64,000 bases of DNA from Gavia stellata (lineage: Eukaryota > Chordata > Aves > Gaviiformes > Gaviidae). Made by a program: the position numbers and the translations under genes. The stretch's first letter is position 1. The number at the start of each line of letters is the position of its first letter. The notes below the pieces were generated by a model. It did no database searches, had not been told where the DNA came from, and saw only the letters and a program-made list of their open reading frames with translations. This document shows positions 62,602-64,000 of the stretch, in pieces. The stretch spans positions 105,563,020 to 105,627,019 of the forward strand of contig NC_082594.1 of NCBI RefSeq assembly GCF_030936135.1, given 5' to 3'.

Positions 62602-64000
62602 CTGTTAAGACAGAGTCCAAAACCATTATCAGAATGGAAAAAAATTCAGAATTTCCTGTGGGATAGAAATTTTGACATGTCAACAGGGTTTTTTGTTTGG
62701 TCGGGTTTTTTAAACAAAAAAAACTGAAAGAAAGTGAGAAATTCTGGTCCAGTTTGACCTCATAATTCAGCTCCCTAGTCACATTCCCTGGTCTTTAACT
62801 TCAGCTTCTGGTCTAAGAGGGTCTCTTAGATGGACATTTTAACTAGATGGAGTGTATCTATAAGGATATTCTTTTTTAGTGGATCAGTACTTTCCAATAA
62901 AATGCATTTTCATAGACATGCTCTCATTTCAGAGTCCCTGAAATCAGAACATTTTGTTCATTTTACCAAAACAACAACAACAAAAATTAAAAAAAAAAAA
63001 AATCATGTACTACAAAAAATGTTTACCACAGAAAGTTTGTGGGGTTCTCCTCCCAGAAATGGCACTTTCTCTATTCTTCCAAAGGAGAAATGCTAAACTG
63101 CACTATTTATCAAATACTATTACTTTAAAAATGAAAATGAGGAAGCAAAAGATGAACAGAGACTGACCTCATGTCAATTCCAGTGTTTCTCTGTATTTAT
63201 TTATTTTTTTAATCATTAGGCTTGTTAACTTTTTTCCCTTTAATATATCCCATACTTTAAAACTAAGGTTTTTTAGAAGTGATTAGTAATTTTGAGTAAT
63301 CCACCTAATTTTCACAGTGTGCTGAAAGATCCACAGCACCTCTGAATGCTTAATCACATTTCAGTTTCCACATTTGATCATGCACAAGAGTAGGGTGTTC
63401 CTAGAACAACTCTCTGCTTCTGAAAAATCTCAGCTGACAATGCATCGCAGGTAGTATGTATCAATTTTTTTTAGAAGGATCAGCTAATGGGGGAGGGATG
63501 AGAAAGAGACTGCCAGTTCTGAGGGGAAAAAAAAAACCCACAAAACAAACTACAACTAAATAAAAAAACCACTAAGCTTACTTACAGCCCCGACTCATTC
63601 CCACTGACTTCACAAGTACTGGACTTGTAAATGCCACCGGATTGCACAGATTCTGGACTGCCCTTAGTGCTGCACTCCCACTGAAGTGTGTGAAGTTGCT
63701 ATTTCAGATTTTAAGGCGCTATCAAATATAACTCTGTTGACATACTGAGAGATCATTCTCACCTGGTACTAGTTAGCTAACTGACAAGGTGAAATTTGTC
63801 ATGTATTTTCTAGATTCTGCTCACTTATCATTACTGCAGTCTTGCAACTCACCCAATTTGTCGGTATCGCTCAACATCTACAGCTTGTCATTGGTCTGAG
63901 GCAGAAACCACCTTCTACGTTTGTTACCACATATTTCAGCGTGACATTGCTCTCTGACAAAGACCTTGTGCATTTTTGGATTATGGCCCCTGTGCATCAT
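62602..64000 (-). other. JAM2: JAM2 intron running off the right edge
   Basis: No further JAM2 exon was recognised; in particular there is no Ig2 W-F-K-D coding segment. The stretch at about 63,590-63,710 carries two CCCACTGA-type motifs resembling old dispersed repeats. The rest is AT-rich with short homopolymers. Confidence 0.6.

Noticed and set aside
63590-63710. Possible upstream JAM2 exon with an Ig-like TCEVSGNESG reading on the minus strand
   Set aside because: The reading does not align with JAM2 Ig domains and hits a stop at the putative donor. The inverted CCCACTGA motifs look like an old dispersed repeat.

Overview
The window is nuclear DNA from a vertebrate, most likely a bird. 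It holds split genes with short exons and kilobase introns, one CpG-island promoter, a truncated LINE tail ending in the ATTCTGTGAT-type repeat typical of avian CR1, and LTR fragments that resemble avian ERV-L type LTRs as I remember them (which would favour a non-galliform bird). There is no bacterial-style gene organisation. Most open frames in the window are chance. Three real protein-coding genes can be assembled exon by exon. They lie in the order and relative orientation known for the GABPA - ATP5PF - JAM2 block on human chromosome 21. Layout: (1) Positions 1-23,8xx are intergenic. By synteny this is the stretch between the 3' end of APP, which would lie to the left outside the window, and GABPA. 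No gene could be supported here; it contains a minus-strand LTR at about 9.33-9.96 kb. (2) About 23.8-52.0 kb is GABPA on the minus strand, complete for coding sequence: nine coding exons, 455 codons plus stop, all with GT-AG introns. One intron carries a CR1 tail and another an LTR with an internal insertion. (3) 51.27-52.56 kb is a CpG island acting as a head-to-head promoter for GABPA (minus) and ATP5PF (plus). It holds two inverted ETS (GABP-type) sites, a ZNF143-like site, CCAAT boxes and two IRF/ISRE-like cores. (4) About 52.1-56.76 kb is ATP5PF on the plus strand, with three coding exons, 107 codons plus stop and a clear poly(A) signal. (5) About 57.15-64.0 kb is the 3' half of JAM2 on the minus strand: the end of the second Ig domain, the transmembrane segment and the cytoplasmic tail, spread over five exons. 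These include a 16-nt microexon and a 34-nt exon with a GC donor. The upstream exons lie beyond the right edge. Functionally, GABPA encodes the ETS-domain subunit of GABP/NRF2, a regulator of nuclear-encoded mitochondrial genes, and ATP5PF encodes coupling factor 6 of the ATP synthase stalk. A shared promoter with paired GABP sites fits co-regulation and possible autoregulation, which is an inference. JAM2 is a junctional adhesion molecule converging tail-to-tail with ATP5PF. I saw no convincing previously undescribed system. The most noteworthy items are the GC-AG intron and microexon in the JAM2 tail, the motif architecture of the shared promoter, and the nested LTR in a GABPA intron.
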